64,000 bases of DNA, taken from Myxococcales bacterium (GTDB lineage: Bacteria > Myxococcota_A > UBA9042 > UBA3505). This document shows, piece after piece, positions 53,684-62,768 of this stretch. The notes under the pieces are model-generated. The model searched no databases, had not been told where the DNA came from, and saw only the letters and a program-made list of their open reading frames with translations. The first letter of the stretch is position 1. Every line of letters starts with the position of its first letter. The position numbers and the translations under genes were made by a program. Location: positions 1 to 64,000 of the forward strand of contig PBVT01000022.1 in NCBI GenBank assembly GCA_002728755.1, given 5' to 3'.

Positions 53684-54343
53684 ATGAGTCCCGAGCGGTT
53701 CGAAAAACTTCGCAATACTCTGTCTCGACGACAACTTGATCTGACAATTCTGACAGACCAGGTCCATAAACCCCATAACATCTCAGCCATTATTCGTAGT
53801 TGTGATGCGGTCGGTGTCCACCGGATCCATACGGTATGGAACGAGGCCGGATTTCCTACCTTTCACCTGACATCTGGTGGAAGCCGGAAATGGGTGCAGG
53901 TGAAGCCACACCCTACGATTGGTGAGGCCGTTTCGGAATTGAAAGGGGCTGGCATGCGGGTTCTGGCGGCGCATCCATGCCCCGAAGCTGTGGATTTCCG
54001 TTCGATCGATTTCACGCAACCATCGGCAATTTTGATGGGTGCAGAGCTCGATGGCGTGGGACCAGAGGCTCTTGCGCTCGCCGATGATTATATTGTCATT
54101 CCCATGATGGGCCTGGTTCGATCCTTGAATGTTTCGGTCGCAGCCGCCATCATCTTATTTGAGGCCGCCCGTCAGCGTCGGGAGGCGGGATTCTACGAGC
54201 GCAGACAGATGGGAGAAGAGGAATACACCAGGACCCTTTTTGAATGGGCGTACCCGGAGCTGGCGGAGTATTGTCAACGCCATGAGCTACCGTATCCGCG
54301 TCTTGATGAAGACGGGGAACTATTGGATGAGATTCCTCATTGA
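53684..54343 (+). CDS. trmH: tRNA 2'-O-methyltransferase TrmH
   Basis: This is a 219-residue SPOUT methyltransferase. Motif 1 KPHNISAIIRSCDAVGV, motif 2 ILMGAELDGVGPEAL and motif 3 IPMMGLVRSLNVSVAAAIILFE form the knotted SAM site. It should methylate Gm18 in tRNA. The stop is followed by the RumA-like gene after a short gap, so two RNA modification genes stand together, with queG nearby on the other strand. Confidence 0.92.
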   Translation: MSPERFEKLRNTLSRRQLDLTILTDQVHKPHNISAIIRSCDAVGVHRIHTVWNEAGFPTFHLTSGGSRKWVQVKPHPTIGEAVSELKGAGMRVLAAHPCPEAVDFRSIDFTQPSAILMGAELDGVGPEALALADDYIVIPMMGLVRSLNVSVAAAIILFEAARQRREAGFYERRQMGEEEYTRTLFEWAYPELAEYCQRHELPYPRLDEDGELLDEIPH

Positions 54344-54360
54344 GGGATCAGGCGAGACCT

Positions 54361-55683
54361 ATGACCACAGACGAAAAACGATGCGAAATTCGGGGGATGA
54401 CGCCCGCAGGTCTTGGTATCGGTGTGACGGAATCCGGCGACCGAGTCCATGTGGTGGGTGGAATCGCCGGTGAGGTCTTAACGGTTCGTATGGCCGGCGT
54501 TGCGGACGGTACACCTTATGGTGTTCCCACTGGATTCGAACGGTCTCACCCTGCTCGGGTAGAACCCTTTTGCCCGGCCTTCGAACGCTGTATGAAATGT
54601 CCGTGGATGGCCTATCCCCTGGAGATGCAAGAGGCGCTTATTCGCCGCCTTGTGGAGAGGTTTCTGACCCGGTTACAGTCCAGTCTGGGGATTGAACTTC
54701 CGGAGCTGAGCTGGACTTCGCCAGAGCTGCCACAGCGATGGTCCGGGCGCGTGCGATATCGATATCGAGTGCATGGGCCTGGCGATGCCGAGGTGGGCTT
54801 CTATCGGCCGGATCGAGTGACCATAGAGTCCATCGATGATTGTGCGGTCGCTGCCCATCCCCTGGGAGATATCTTGCCGACTCTCCGGTCAGCACTTCGA
54901 GAGTTTTCTTTGCCTGGTACGGGGCAGATCGTCGTGTCTCTCGACGACAACCCAGACGCGACCGAGGCCGTTGTCTGCATTCGCGCCGACGATGGCCATT
55001 TTCCGGACCCGGACTGGTGCAATACATTGGCTCGTAGCGGGTGGCCAGTGCGTGGAATGATTCTACAGGACCGGGAGTATCGGGAGCGGTTTCGCTGGGG
55101 TGACCCGACCTATCTACCGTTGGGGGAAGCGCGCACGGATCGTCCGGTGCGGGCTACGGCTGGATTACCCTTTGAGGATGGTCCAGAGGTGACGCGCGCA
55201 GTACGCGATACTGTGATTGGTTGGCTGGAGGAATCCGAACGAAAGACCCGCGTTCTTGAACTCTTCGCAGGGGTCGGTGTCTTTACATCGGCTCTGTACG
55301 AACGTTGTGATTTTGTAGACGCGGTGACTACACCCGCCTGGGCGATTGATGATCTACACGCCAATTTTGACACGGTGAGTAAGGAGCGGGTTCGGCGCAG
55401 TTACGCTTCGATGGCCCGAGGGTTGGCTCGACCGTATCGAAAGCCGGGTGGTTACGACTTGATCTGCGCATGGGCTCCCCGGCGGGGGGCGATTGGTCTC
55501 TGGCCCACTCTCAAGGAGATAGAAGCTCCTGTTTTGATCACGAGCCACGCAGACCTTTTATCCAATGGGCCGGATCTGAAACGAATTGTTGCGGCCGGCT
55601 ACCAACCAACTCGGGGAAAATTGATCTACGCAGAGCCTCATAGAGGTCGTGCAGAGCTTGTTTTGTGGTGGGAGCGAAGATAG
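54361..55683 (+). CDS. RumA/TrmA-like protein lacking the catalytic cysteine
   Basis: The protein has 440 residues. An N-terminal TRAM-like domain (GMTPAGLGIGVTESGDRVHVVGG) is followed by the [4Fe-4S] ligands C71-x5-C77-x2-C80 (CPAFERCMKC) and C161 (SIDDCA), as in RumA. The SAM-binding LELFAGVGVFTSALYE is present, but the DPPR motif reads WAPR, the Q-V-N motif reads EDG, and the nucleophile region SCNPxTLARD is ITSHADLLSNGPDL, with no Cys. The general-base Glu (HVE in RumA) is kept as RAE. It may bind RNA without methylating, or methylate differently. It shares a transcript with trmH. Confidence 0.7.
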   Translation: MTTDEKRCEIRGMTPAGLGIGVTESGDRVHVVGGIAGEVLTVRMAGVADGTPYGVPTGFERSHPARVEPFCPAFERCMKCPWMAYPLEMQEALIRRLVERFLTRLQSSLGIELPELSWTSPELPQRWSGRVRYRYRVHGPGDAEVGFYRPDRVTIESIDDCAVAAHPLGDILPTLRSALREFSLPGTGQIVVSLDDNPDATEAVVCIRADDGHFPDPDWCNTLARSGWPVRGMILQDREYRERFRWGDPTYLPLGEARTDRPVRATAGLPFEDGPEVTRAVRDTVIGWLEESERKTRVLELFAGVGVFTSALYERCDFVDAVTTPAWAIDDLHANFDTVSKERVRRSYASMARGLARPYRKPGGYDLICAWAPRRGAIGLWPTLKEIEAPVLITSHADLLSNGPDLKRIVAAGYQPTRGKLIYAEPHRGRAELVLWWERR

Positions 55684-55759
55684 ATTGTCTGTTCCCATGG
55701 GAGCCCGGATTGACAGGGGTTTCCTGTGTGGTGATGATGTCGGTCTGTGGAGGTATTGT

Positions 55760-56182
55760 ATGGCATATGTATTTCCGAGTGATGAATGGGTTGTGGCGTA
55801 TAGTGACGCCATTAATGCCAGCAGTGAATACCAGGCTGCGGCCGGTGAATGGGATCAGGGGCCTGTCGCCATGGTGTGCCAGGCGCGGCCCGATCTGGGC
55901 ATCGATGAAGATGTGGGTATGTGGCTCGATCTCCATAAGGGGGTTTGCCGCGAGGCCTATGTTGTCGATGTAGAAAAAGCACGGTCCGCTCCCTACTGTA
56001 TCTCCGGTCCCTACGATCGATGGAAGCAGGTGATTCGTGGGCGTCTCGATCCCATAACTGCGATCATGCAGGGAAAATTTCGGATGAAGGGCAATTTGGC
56101 CGACCTGGTTCGCTACGTGGAGGCAAGTCGTTGCCTTGTGGAGTGTGCCTGTGATGTGGATACCGAGTTCCCAGACGAATGA
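55760..56182 (+). CDS. SCP2 sterol-binding-like protein
   Basis: The protein has 140 residues from the ATG at 55760, with GGAGGT five bases upstream. The sequence shows the SCP2 pattern: a lipid-facing end segment MQGKFRMKGNLADLVRYVEAS and an Asp/Gly-rich beta core. SCP2-like proteins bind sterols, fatty acids or acyl-CoA. It lies between the RumA-like gene and an iron alcohol dehydrogenase, so a lipid or aldehyde role is possible. Confidence 0.7.
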   Translation: MAYVFPSDEWVVAYSDAINASSEYQAAAGEWDQGPVAMVCQARPDLGIDEDVGMWLDLHKGVCREAYVVDVEKARSAPYCISGPYDRWKQVIRGRLDPITAIMQGKFRMKGNLADLVRYVEASRCLVECACDVDTEFPDE

Positions 56183-56221
56183 TGTTTTGAACACCGTGCT
56201 CCGCCACGGAAGGATACCCCT

Positions 56222-57379
56222 ATGTACGGCTCCGAACTTTCATTCAACTTCTTAGCTCCTACCAAGATAGTATTCGGTAATGGAACACTCGAAGAACTGC
56301 CGATGGAATTGGAGGCTCTGAACGCCAATCGGACTCTTCTCGTTACAGACCGAACCTTGAAAGAGCATACGTCGATCGTAGACCGCGCTGAGAAGGTCTT
56401 GCGACAACGTCACGTGGGCACATATTGCGATGTCACGCCGGACGCCGAGGTCTCGTGTATCGAACGAGGGGCGGCCATGGCCCGTGAGCTGGAAGCCGAC
56501 AGTGTGGTGTCCGTCGGTGGTGGTAGCGTGATGGACGCTGGTAAGGGGATAGCCCTTCTCTTAGCGCATGGTGGTCAACTGATGGACCATCAAGGCTTTC
56601 AGAATCTGCCCGGTTCCGTTGCCCCACATATCGCGGTTCCCACAACGGCAGGTACTGGCAGCGAAGTGTCCTATGTCTTTGTGACCAAAGAGGATCAAAA
56701 GAAGATCCTGTTTTGTGACTTCAACCTGATCCCTCCCTGCACGATCCTCGATCCAGAGGTCACGGTCGACCTGCCGGCGGGGTTGACGGCCGCAACAGCC
56801 ATCGACGCGTTGACCCATGCCATTGAAGCGATGCATTCGAACCAGCGTCAGCCCTTCGCAGATGCCATGGCCAAGGAAGCGATCCATTTGATTCGGACCT
56901 ATCTACCCAGAGCTCTGGCCGATGGACAGGATCTAACGGCGCGTGGGCAGTTATTGGGTGCAGCCACAATGGCAGGGATCGCGTTTAGCAACGCCCAGGT
57001 GGGTCTCGTACATGCGATGGCCCATTCGGTGGGTGCTCGTCATGGTGTTCATCATGGTACAGCAAACGCGATCTGTCTTCCCCATGTAATTCGATTCAAC
57101 GCAGAAGCCTGCGCCGATGTATACGCCGCGGCGTCTCGCGCGTTTGGAGTTCCTCCAACCGGACAGGGCGATGTGGCAGACACGATGGCTTTTGCAGACG
57201 CCATCGCTGAATTCGTAGCCGATTGTGGGCTCCCGACGCGTTTGTCGGAGGTGGGTCTTAGCGAGGACGATTTGGCCGACTGTGCTGCGGCATCCATAAA
57301 CGATGGAAGCATCGTATACAACCCTCGTTTTGCCATGGACGTAAATCTATTATTACCGGTGTTCCAGCAGGCACATTAA
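56222..57379 (+). CDS. iron-containing alcohol dehydrogenase
   Basis: This is a 385-residue group III alcohol dehydrogenase. The NAD(P)-binding GGGSVMDAGKGIA is near residue 98, TAGTGSEVS follows near 142, and the metal ligands sit in AIDALTHAIEA and HAMAHSVGARHGVHHGTANAICLP. Specificity cannot be assigned; butanol and glycerol-type enzymes share the pattern. It follows the SCP2-like gene by 39 bases. Confidence 0.92.
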   Translation: MYGSELSFNFLAPTKIVFGNGTLEELPMELEALNANRTLLVTDRTLKEHTSIVDRAEKVLRQRHVGTYCDVTPDAEVSCIERGAAMARELEADSVVSVGGGSVMDAGKGIALLLAHGGQLMDHQGFQNLPGSVAPHIAVPTTAGTGSEVSYVFVTKEDQKKILFCDFNLIPPCTILDPEVTVDLPAGLTAATAIDALTHAIEAMHSNQRQPFADAMAKEAIHLIRTYLPRALADGQDLTARGQLLGAATMAGIAFSNAQVGLVHAMAHSVGARHGVHHGTANAICLPHVIRFNAEACADVYAAASRAFGVPPTGQGDVADTMAFADAIAEFVADCGLPTRLSEVGLSEDDLADCAAASINDGSIVYNPRFAMDVNLLLPVFQQAH

Positions 57380-57417
57380 TGACCTGCGGATTCGTGAATA
57401 CAGCAAGGAGCCTTCGA

Positions 57418-59457
57418 ATGAACTGTCGCTACACCCTCTGTATGCTGCTGCTGAGTGTGTTCATGATCTCTTGCGGTGATGTGGTTGTCCCGGAGAATGT
57501 GAAGTCGGATACGTCGGACGATACGTCGGAAGATACGGGGAATGTGACGCCGGATGAGGGTGCGGAGACGGTTACGACCGAATGCACCTTCGATAGTGAT
57601 TGTACCGACCTCGAACCTGGAGTTTGCCAGGCTGTAGCTTGCGAGGAGGGCACCTGTGCGGTGGTGAATACGGCCAATGGTGAAGCATGTGACGATGGCG
57701 ATGCCTGTACGGTCGAGACCATATGTGACGAAGGCGAATGTCGCGGTGGTGAGAGCGTTTGCGATTGTATTGAAGACGCGGATTGCGTGGACCTGAATGA
57801 TGCCTGTCTTGGCTCGTACATCTGTGGAGAGGATGAAGTCGGGGTACGGAAGTGTACCCTTGATGAAGCTACAGTGATCACCTGTGATACGAGCGGCGAC
57901 GACGCGTGCAATGGTACCGTCTGTGAGGCGGGGGAGTGCGTAGTCCAACATCTGGAAGGTGCTTCGTGTGACGATAACGACGGGTGTACGCAGGTGGATA
58001 CCTGTGATGCGGGCGGCGCATGTGTCGGATCGGATCCTGTGGTCTGTGATACGTCCGCCGATTCGGAATGTTCTGTCACAACGTGCATCAGCGCGACTGG
58101 GAACTGTACCCCATCCTATCTGACCGGTACTGCCTGTGACGACGGTGAGAGCTGTACGTTAAACGACATTTGTTCGGGAACAGGCGAATGTGTGGGCGAC
58201 TCTCTAGAAGATTTTGAGTCCTGTGATGGTTCGCACTTCTGTCTTTCGGGTACCTGCCTTTCGAGTACGGATGCACAGTTCAACCCTGTCACCTGCACAC
58301 AGGAGGTGCCCGATTGTTGTCCGAACTCCCAGGAAGCGGTGAGTTTTACCGGTCTCTACGAATCGGGTGGAAATGTTTTTGCGGTCCAGTCCTTCCTGAA
58401 CACATCCAGCCTCTTTGGTTGCCCAAGTGACTGCGATATAAAGAGCGACTGGGTGTCCGTATGCGCCGTTGATTCCGGTGGGGACAGTCAGCTGGCCGGG
58501 TACGCATTAATACAAAAAGCGAATCGTGTTCGGGGGAATAGTGTTATTGGCCAGACGACAGAACCCTATGATGGCGTGCTCTATGCAGAGATTGACGGCG
58601 GAGACGTGGTTGTAGATTTTTCTCCGCAGATCAACCAGGCTGTTCGCGACAGTACCGGTTACGGGATGATTCAACTCCACGATGTGGCGTATCACTCCAC
58701 AGTCGTCGGGGGAGGATCGATGGTTTACCGCCTGTTGGGCGGTTGGCAGGTGCAGGAGAACACACCGTTTAACTTCGTAAACCCCTATCTTGCTCTCTGC
58801 TCGAAGCCGTTCCTGGGGCAAGACTGGACCTGTACGGAGAATTGGGACCACAACCATCAAGGGGTCATAAAGGGTGTAGACCTATATGCTGCATCGAATA
58901 ATAAGATAGGGGCCTGGATCGTATCGCAGGACCCCTCTTCGATGGATTTCCGAATTTCCCATACAGCCGACATCCAGGGGACACCATTCATAAGCTATTA
59001 CACCGAGGATAGTACTCCTCTTCTCAATGGTGTGGTTGAGATCGGCTATGATGGTATTCTCGCTTACGGGAATAGTGGGTTTCTTGTGGCTTGTGTTCCA
59101 CCGGCTGATGGTGGGGTCGGTTACTGTACCTCTGTTTCTGCCTTTCCGAATCAGGCGGGTATTAACTTCTGGGATGGTGACGATTATAGCGGTGGCACGG
59201 TTCTGATCATCCAGGAGACTCTCGATGTGTTCAGTTCGCAATATCGGTTGGCTTATACTCCGGTGGACACGACTCCCATTGGGATGAGCAATGAGGGAAG
59301 TTGGAGGACCTGGACCATAGGCGGAGGTTCTGCATTCGGCTCCACGTTCCTACCGACCAGGGTTCTGATGAGTAATGAGAGTGTCACCATCGGTGGAGTT
59401 CAGTCGGGAGCGTTCATTGGAGCGCCGTGGAATCCAAAGGTCCGCATGTATCGGTAG
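57418..59457 (+). CDS. Cys-rich lipoprotein with C-terminal domain
   Basis: The protein has 679 residues from the ATG at 57418 (AAGGAG seven bases upstream). The signal peptide ends at a lipobox-like FMISC (Cys19). Residues 40-300 carry Cys-rich modules (ACDDGDACTVETIC, SCDDNDGCTQVDTC), related to but more divergent than those of the 757-residue lipoprotein. The last 380 residues lack the modules and look like a globular beta-rich domain (FEVSFTGLYESGG-like, GYGMIQLHDVAYHSTV). It is predicted to sit on the surface or in the periplasm. The function is unknown. Confidence 0.75.
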   Translation: MNCRYTLCMLLLSVFMISCGDVVVPENVKSDTSDDTSEDTGNVTPDEGAETVTTECTFDSDCTDLEPGVCQAVACEEGTCAVVNTANGEACDDGDACTVETICDEGECRGGESVCDCIEDADCVDLNDACLGSYICGEDEVGVRKCTLDEATVITCDTSGDDACNGTVCEAGECVVQHLEGASCDDNDGCTQVDTCDAGGACVGSDPVVCDTSADSECSVTTCISATGNCTPSYLTGTACDDGESCTLNDICSGTGECVGDSLEDFESCDGSHFCLSGTCLSSTDAQFNPVTCTQEVPDCCPNSQEAVSFTGLYESGGNVFAVQSFLNTSSLFGCPSDCDIKSDWVSVCAVDSGGDSQLAGYALIQKANRVRGNSVIGQTTEPYDGVLYAEIDGGDVVVDFSPQINQAVRDSTGYGMIQLHDVAYHSTVVGGGSMVYRLLGGWQVQENTPFNFVNPYLALCSKPFLGQDWTCTENWDHNHQGVIKGVDLYAASNNKIGAWIVSQDPSSMDFRISHTADIQGTPFISYYTEDSTPLLNGVVEIGYDGILAYGNSGFLVACVPPADGGVGYCTSVSAFPNQAGINFWDGDDYSGGTVLIIQETLDVFSSQYRLAYTPVDTTPIGMSNEGSWRTWTIGGGSAFGSTFLPTRVLMSNESVTIGGVQSGAFIGAPWNPKVRMYR

Positions 59458-59476
59458 CCGCTGATCTCCAGTTCAA

Positions 59477-59881
59477 CTAGATCTGGTCGAGATAGGCCTG
59501 GATTTTTTCCGCGAGCAGATCTCTACAGTCTCGAAACGCTGTGAGCCGCTCCTCCCACGGGACGGATTCCGGCTTGGCCGGATCGGTCAGTGGCCAGTGG
59601 AGTCGAACAGGATCGCCCGGGAACCAGGGGCAGACTTCTTCTGCACAGAGGGTGATGACCGTATCGATTTGTTCTTGCGGGATGGCCTCTATGGTCTTGC
59701 TGCTATGGGTTGAGATGTCGATACCCAACTCGCCCAGCACATGCGTGGCTTCCGGCCGCACCTGGGTGGGAGCGCTGCCCGCGCTCCAGACCGAGACCTT
59801 GTTCGCTCCAAGATGGCGTGCGAGTCCTTCCGCCATCTGACTTCGGGCGGAGTTCGCGACACACATAAATAGAATGTTCAT
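59477..59881 (-). CDS. arsC: arsenate reductase, low-molecular-weight phosphatase type
   Basis: This is a 134-residue protein with the phosphatase loop C7-VANSA-R13 (CVANSARSQ) and the general-acid DP loop (WPLTDPAKPES). Either thioredoxin-dependent arsenate reductase or a tyrosine-phosphate phosphatase fits; residues after the loop resemble ArsC-type proteins. It begins 2 bases after the stop of the outer-membrane protein gene and ends the four-gene thermonuclease operon. No other ars genes are nearby. Confidence 0.85.
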   Translation of the reverse strand: MNILFMCVANSARSQMAEGLARHLGANKVSVWSAGSAPTQVRPEATHVLGELGIDISTHSSKTIEAIPQEQIDTVITLCAEEVCPWFPGDPVRLHWPLTDPAKPESVPWEERLTAFRDCRDLLAEKIQAYLDQI

Positions 59882-59883
59882 CC

Positions 59884-61434
59884 TTAGAATCTATATTGCG
59901 CAGTGATTCGCAGTTCCTGTTCCCGAACCTGTGGATCTTCTGCCTTGATGGGGTCGGCGGTGCTGTCCGTATATAGGATGGAGGCGACCCCGATGTTCTG
60001 CCAGAAATAATAATGCATGGCCACGCGCCATTGAGTCTCATTACGCCCTTTACGAAGATCGGTTTCTTCCTGAACGGGCTCGATCTCTCGTTCCCCGGCG
60101 TAATACTGTCCATAGTCGGCTGCGACCAATAGCGTCTTGTTCCAGACGAGATAGCCTAGCTGTACGTTATAGGCAGTTTGCCAGGAGCGGAACTCCAGCT
60201 CTCGCTTGGTGTAGTTCTCGGCCAGGAGAACCAATCGATTCCAGCGAAGAGCCACGGAGACGTTGGCCGCGGGATATCGTTCCTGTGCTCGCTGGTCGTA
60301 TTTGGCACCGGCCGCGATGGCGAATGTCAGGGGGACCGGGGTGTATAGGAAGGGGGTGTCCCAGCGGCTATACATACCAATGACGTTGAAGTGGAGCTGG
60401 CCACCTACGGACCAGGTATAATTCTCGTTGTCGTAGGTGAAGTACCGGCCACCCAGGTTTCCCGCCCAACGTCCGCTGCCACCGGCCGCGAAGGTACGAT
60501 ATCGAATCTTATTATTTGCTGTGACGGGTCCGCCGACCTCGAGGGCCGCTCCGTTTCCCTGCTCAAAGGCAGAGTAGAGATAGTACGCGGGATCGAGCAG
60601 CAACTGCTTCGAGCTGGAGATAACCAGCGCATTCGAAAGACCGCCGCCACCGCTGTTGATGTTCATATAGTGACCGCCCCCGATGGGGATCTGGAACATG
60701 GCGAATGTGAAGCGTGGTGTTTTTTCCGCCCGCATGCTGACCAGATAGAAAGAATTCTGGATGGGGTAGATGGGGCCAAACGAGCGTAGCTGGAGCTTGG
60801 AAAAGCGGGTGTCGAGGGCCTCCTGGGCTTTGTCGGCCTGGAAGTCGTAGCTCTGGGCGATGGACGCGACGATCGAGAAGCGCATGCCCGGGTTGCCGTG
60901 GCAGACCGTGACGGAGGGGTCGAAGCGGCAGCCATAATCAGCACAATCGACTGCGCCGTCACCATCGTTGTCGATGCCATCGGTGCAGAGCATATCGTTT
61001 CGTTCCCCATCTTTGTCGGTACCCGTACCGATCAAATCCACGAAGGTCATCCCCTGCTTCAGTTCAGACTTCGGGGGCGTGGGTTCGTTCGAGCTCTTGA
61101 TGGGGCTACGCCAGGATCCCTGGCAGATGGTGATCGACGCGGCCTGGCATTCCATATCGTCACAATCCAGGGAGCCATCCTGATCATTATCGACCCAATC
61201 GCTACAGCGCTCGTTGGTATTTTCTGCGGCACCGTCCGGTTGGCAGGCGGCGTCCTTGAAACAATCCGCGTCGGCGCAATCGACCATACTGTCTTTGTCA
61301 TTGTCGGCTCGGTCTGTACACGAGCTCTCCGTGGCCGGCTTATTCTTGGCGTCGTCACTCTGGGCGTAAACCCCGACCGGGAGCAGGAGAAAGAAACAGA
61401 ATAGAATGCTTGTAGTCTTCATGACATTGTCCAT
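59884..61434 (-). CDS. outer-membrane-type protein with MopE-like repeats
   Basis: The protein has 516 residues. A signal peptide (LFCFFLLLPVGVYAQS) is followed by three MopE-like Cys/Asp units (CTDRADNDKDSMVDCADADC and similar), then from about residue 190 a long alternating-hydrophobic beta-strand region ending with a terminal aromatic (RITAQYRF), typical of outer-membrane beta-barrels. It is predicted to be an outer-membrane protein with a metal-binding periplasmic or surface part. It starts overlapping the stop of the upstream lipoprotein (TGATG). Confidence 0.75.
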   Translation of the reverse strand: MDNVMKTTSILFCFFLLLPVGVYAQSDDAKNKPATESSCTDRADNDKDSMVDCADADCFKDAACQPDGAAENTNERCSDWVDNDQDGSLDCDDMECQAASITICQGSWRSPIKSSNEPTPPKSELKQGMTFVDLIGTGTDKDGERNDMLCTDGIDNDGDGAVDCADYGCRFDPSVTVCHGNPGMRFSIVASIAQSYDFQADKAQEALDTRFSKLQLRSFGPIYPIQNSFYLVSMRAEKTPRFTFAMFQIPIGGGHYMNINSGGGGLSNALVISSSKQLLLDPAYYLYSAFEQGNGAALEVGGPVTANNKIRYRTFAAGGSGRWAGNLGGRYFTYDNENYTWSVGGQLHFNVIGMYSRWDTPFLYTPVPLTFAIAAGAKYDQRAQERYPAANVSVALRWNRLVLLAENYTKRELEFRSWQTAYNVQLGYLVWNKTLLVAADYGQYYAGEREIEPVQEETDLRKGRNETQWRVAMHYYFWQNIGVASILYTDSTADPIKAEDPQVREQELRITAQYRF

Positions 61435-62768
61435 CAGTTGCAGATCTTGTCTTCACATACAGTGACTATCGGGTTGTAAGAACAGTCCCAGTCCAAACAG
61501 TCCACGAAGCCATCATTATCGTTATCTTCATTGTCCGAGCAGCGCTCATTGGCCTGGTTCACCGTGGACCCCAGGCTCTCCTGGCATACACGCACGACGT
61601 CCAGATCGTTCGATTGGCTACAGGACCAATCACCACAGTCGGCGTAGCCGTTACCGTCATTGTCGATGCCGTCACTGCAGGTCTCTACGCTATCTTCTTT
61701 CGGTTGAGAGGCGCAGTAATCGAGAATCGCCTGGTCTTCTGATTTGGAACAGCTGTAGTCGTTGCAATCGACATAACCGTTATTATTGTTGTCGACGTTA
61801 TCACTGCAGGTCTCCAGGGTGTCTTCGCTGGGCAGGGATGCGCAATGATCGAGAATCGCCTGGTCTTCCGATTTGGAACAGCTGTAGTCGCCACAATCGG
61901 TATAGCCGTTACCGTCATTGTCGATGTCGTCGCTGCAGGTCTCCAGAGTATCTTCCGTCGGTAGGGATGCGCAGTGGTCGAGAATCGCCTGGTCTTCCGA
62001 TTTAGAACAGCTGAAGTCGTTACAATCCGTATAGCCATTGCCGTCGTTGTCGATGCCATCGCTACAGGCGGCAAGGGTCTCTTCTGGTCCTAGACAACCA
62101 GCGAAGGACGCGCAGGTCGGGTCGGCGCAGTCGGTACGACCGTCGTTGTTGTCGTCGATCCCGTTTTCGCAATTATCTTCAATGCAGGCCGTGACTCCGG
62201 AACAGTCGCTGTCGGCACAATCCGATTCTCCGTCGGCGTCGTTGTCTTTACCGTCGGTACAGGTCTTGTCGGTTCCTTCGTCGCAGGCGGTGATCAGTGG
62301 TTCCCGCTCGCTGGCGTCAAAGGCCCATAGCTTGATGAAGAAACTCTGACTGCAGCTGAAGTCTTCGCAATCGATGAATCCGTTCTGGTCGTTGTCGATT
62401 CCATCGGAGCAGGCCGCGTCTGTATTTTCGATGGTGCAACAGTTCTCCGGGAGAGCACGGCATTTAGGGTCGCCACAGTCGAATTGCCCATTTTCATCAT
62501 TATCGATCTGGTCGTGACAGAGCGCGAATGTGTTCTCTTCTGCGAAGTCCGGGGGGTTCGGAACGATCTCGCCGCATACATGGGACGTATAGATACAGTC
62601 GGGATCCATGCAGTCCACGAGGCCGTCGTTGTCGTTGTCCCTGCCATCCGTACAGGCCGGATCATGGGTCTCGTAACCGTAGATCGGGTGGGTAGGCGAC
62701 TGGTAGTCACAAGCCCAGACCGACAGGCTGGTGATGATGAGCCAGGCATATAGGTGGCAATACTTCAT
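61434..62768 (-). CDS. MopE-like repeat lipoprotein
   Basis: The protein has 444 residues from the ATG at 62768, overlapping the thermonuclease stop (ATGA); an ATG three codons earlier is possible. The lipobox is SVWAC (Cys20). Ten copies of a unit such as C-x-D-G-I-D-N-D-x-N-G-x-x-D-C-x-D-x-x-C fill the mature protein, separated by linkers. Three of them are near-identical 43-residue blocks. The DxDxDG-type loops resemble calcium- or copper-binding motifs of MopE-family proteins. The function is unknown. A cation-binding surface lipoprotein is the best description. Confidence 0.8.
   Translation of the reverse strand: MKYCHLYAWLIITSLSVWACDYQSPTHPIYGYETHDPACTDGRDNDNDGLVDCMDPDCIYTSHVCGEIVPNPPDFAEENTFALCHDQIDNDENGQFDCGDPKCRALPENCCTIENTDAACSDGIDNDQNGFIDCEDFSCSQSFFIKLWAFDASEREPLITACDEGTDKTCTDGKDNDADGESDCADSDCSGVTACIEDNCENGIDDNNDGRTDCADPTCASFAGCLGPEETLAACSDGIDNDGNGYTDCNDFSCSKSEDQAILDHCASLPTEDTLETCSDDIDNDGNGYTDCGDYSCSKSEDQAILDHCASLPSEDTLETCSDNVDNNNNGYVDCNDYSCSKSEDQAILDYCASQPKEDSVETCSDGIDNDGNGYADCGDWSCSQSNDLDVVRVCQESLGSTVNQANERCSDNEDNDNDGFVDCLDWDCSYNPIVTVCEDKICN
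61673..62059 (-). repeat. 129-base coding tandem repeat in the MopE-like lipoprotein
   Basis: Three 129-base units start at 61673, 61802 and 61931 on the plus strand. They encode the 43-residue blocks with a constant SKSEDQAILDHCASLP-like linker. The units are close in DNA sequence, so the duplication is relatively recent. Slipped-strand change in repeat number is plausible. Confidence 0.85.

Noticed and set aside
55538-56194. Minus-strand ORF of 218 codons
   Set aside because: Antisense to the RumA-like and SCP2-like genes. No family pattern.
57429-58088. Minus-strand ORF of 219 codons in the second Cys-rich lipoprotein
   Set aside because: Antisense shadow of Cys/Asp-rich repeats.
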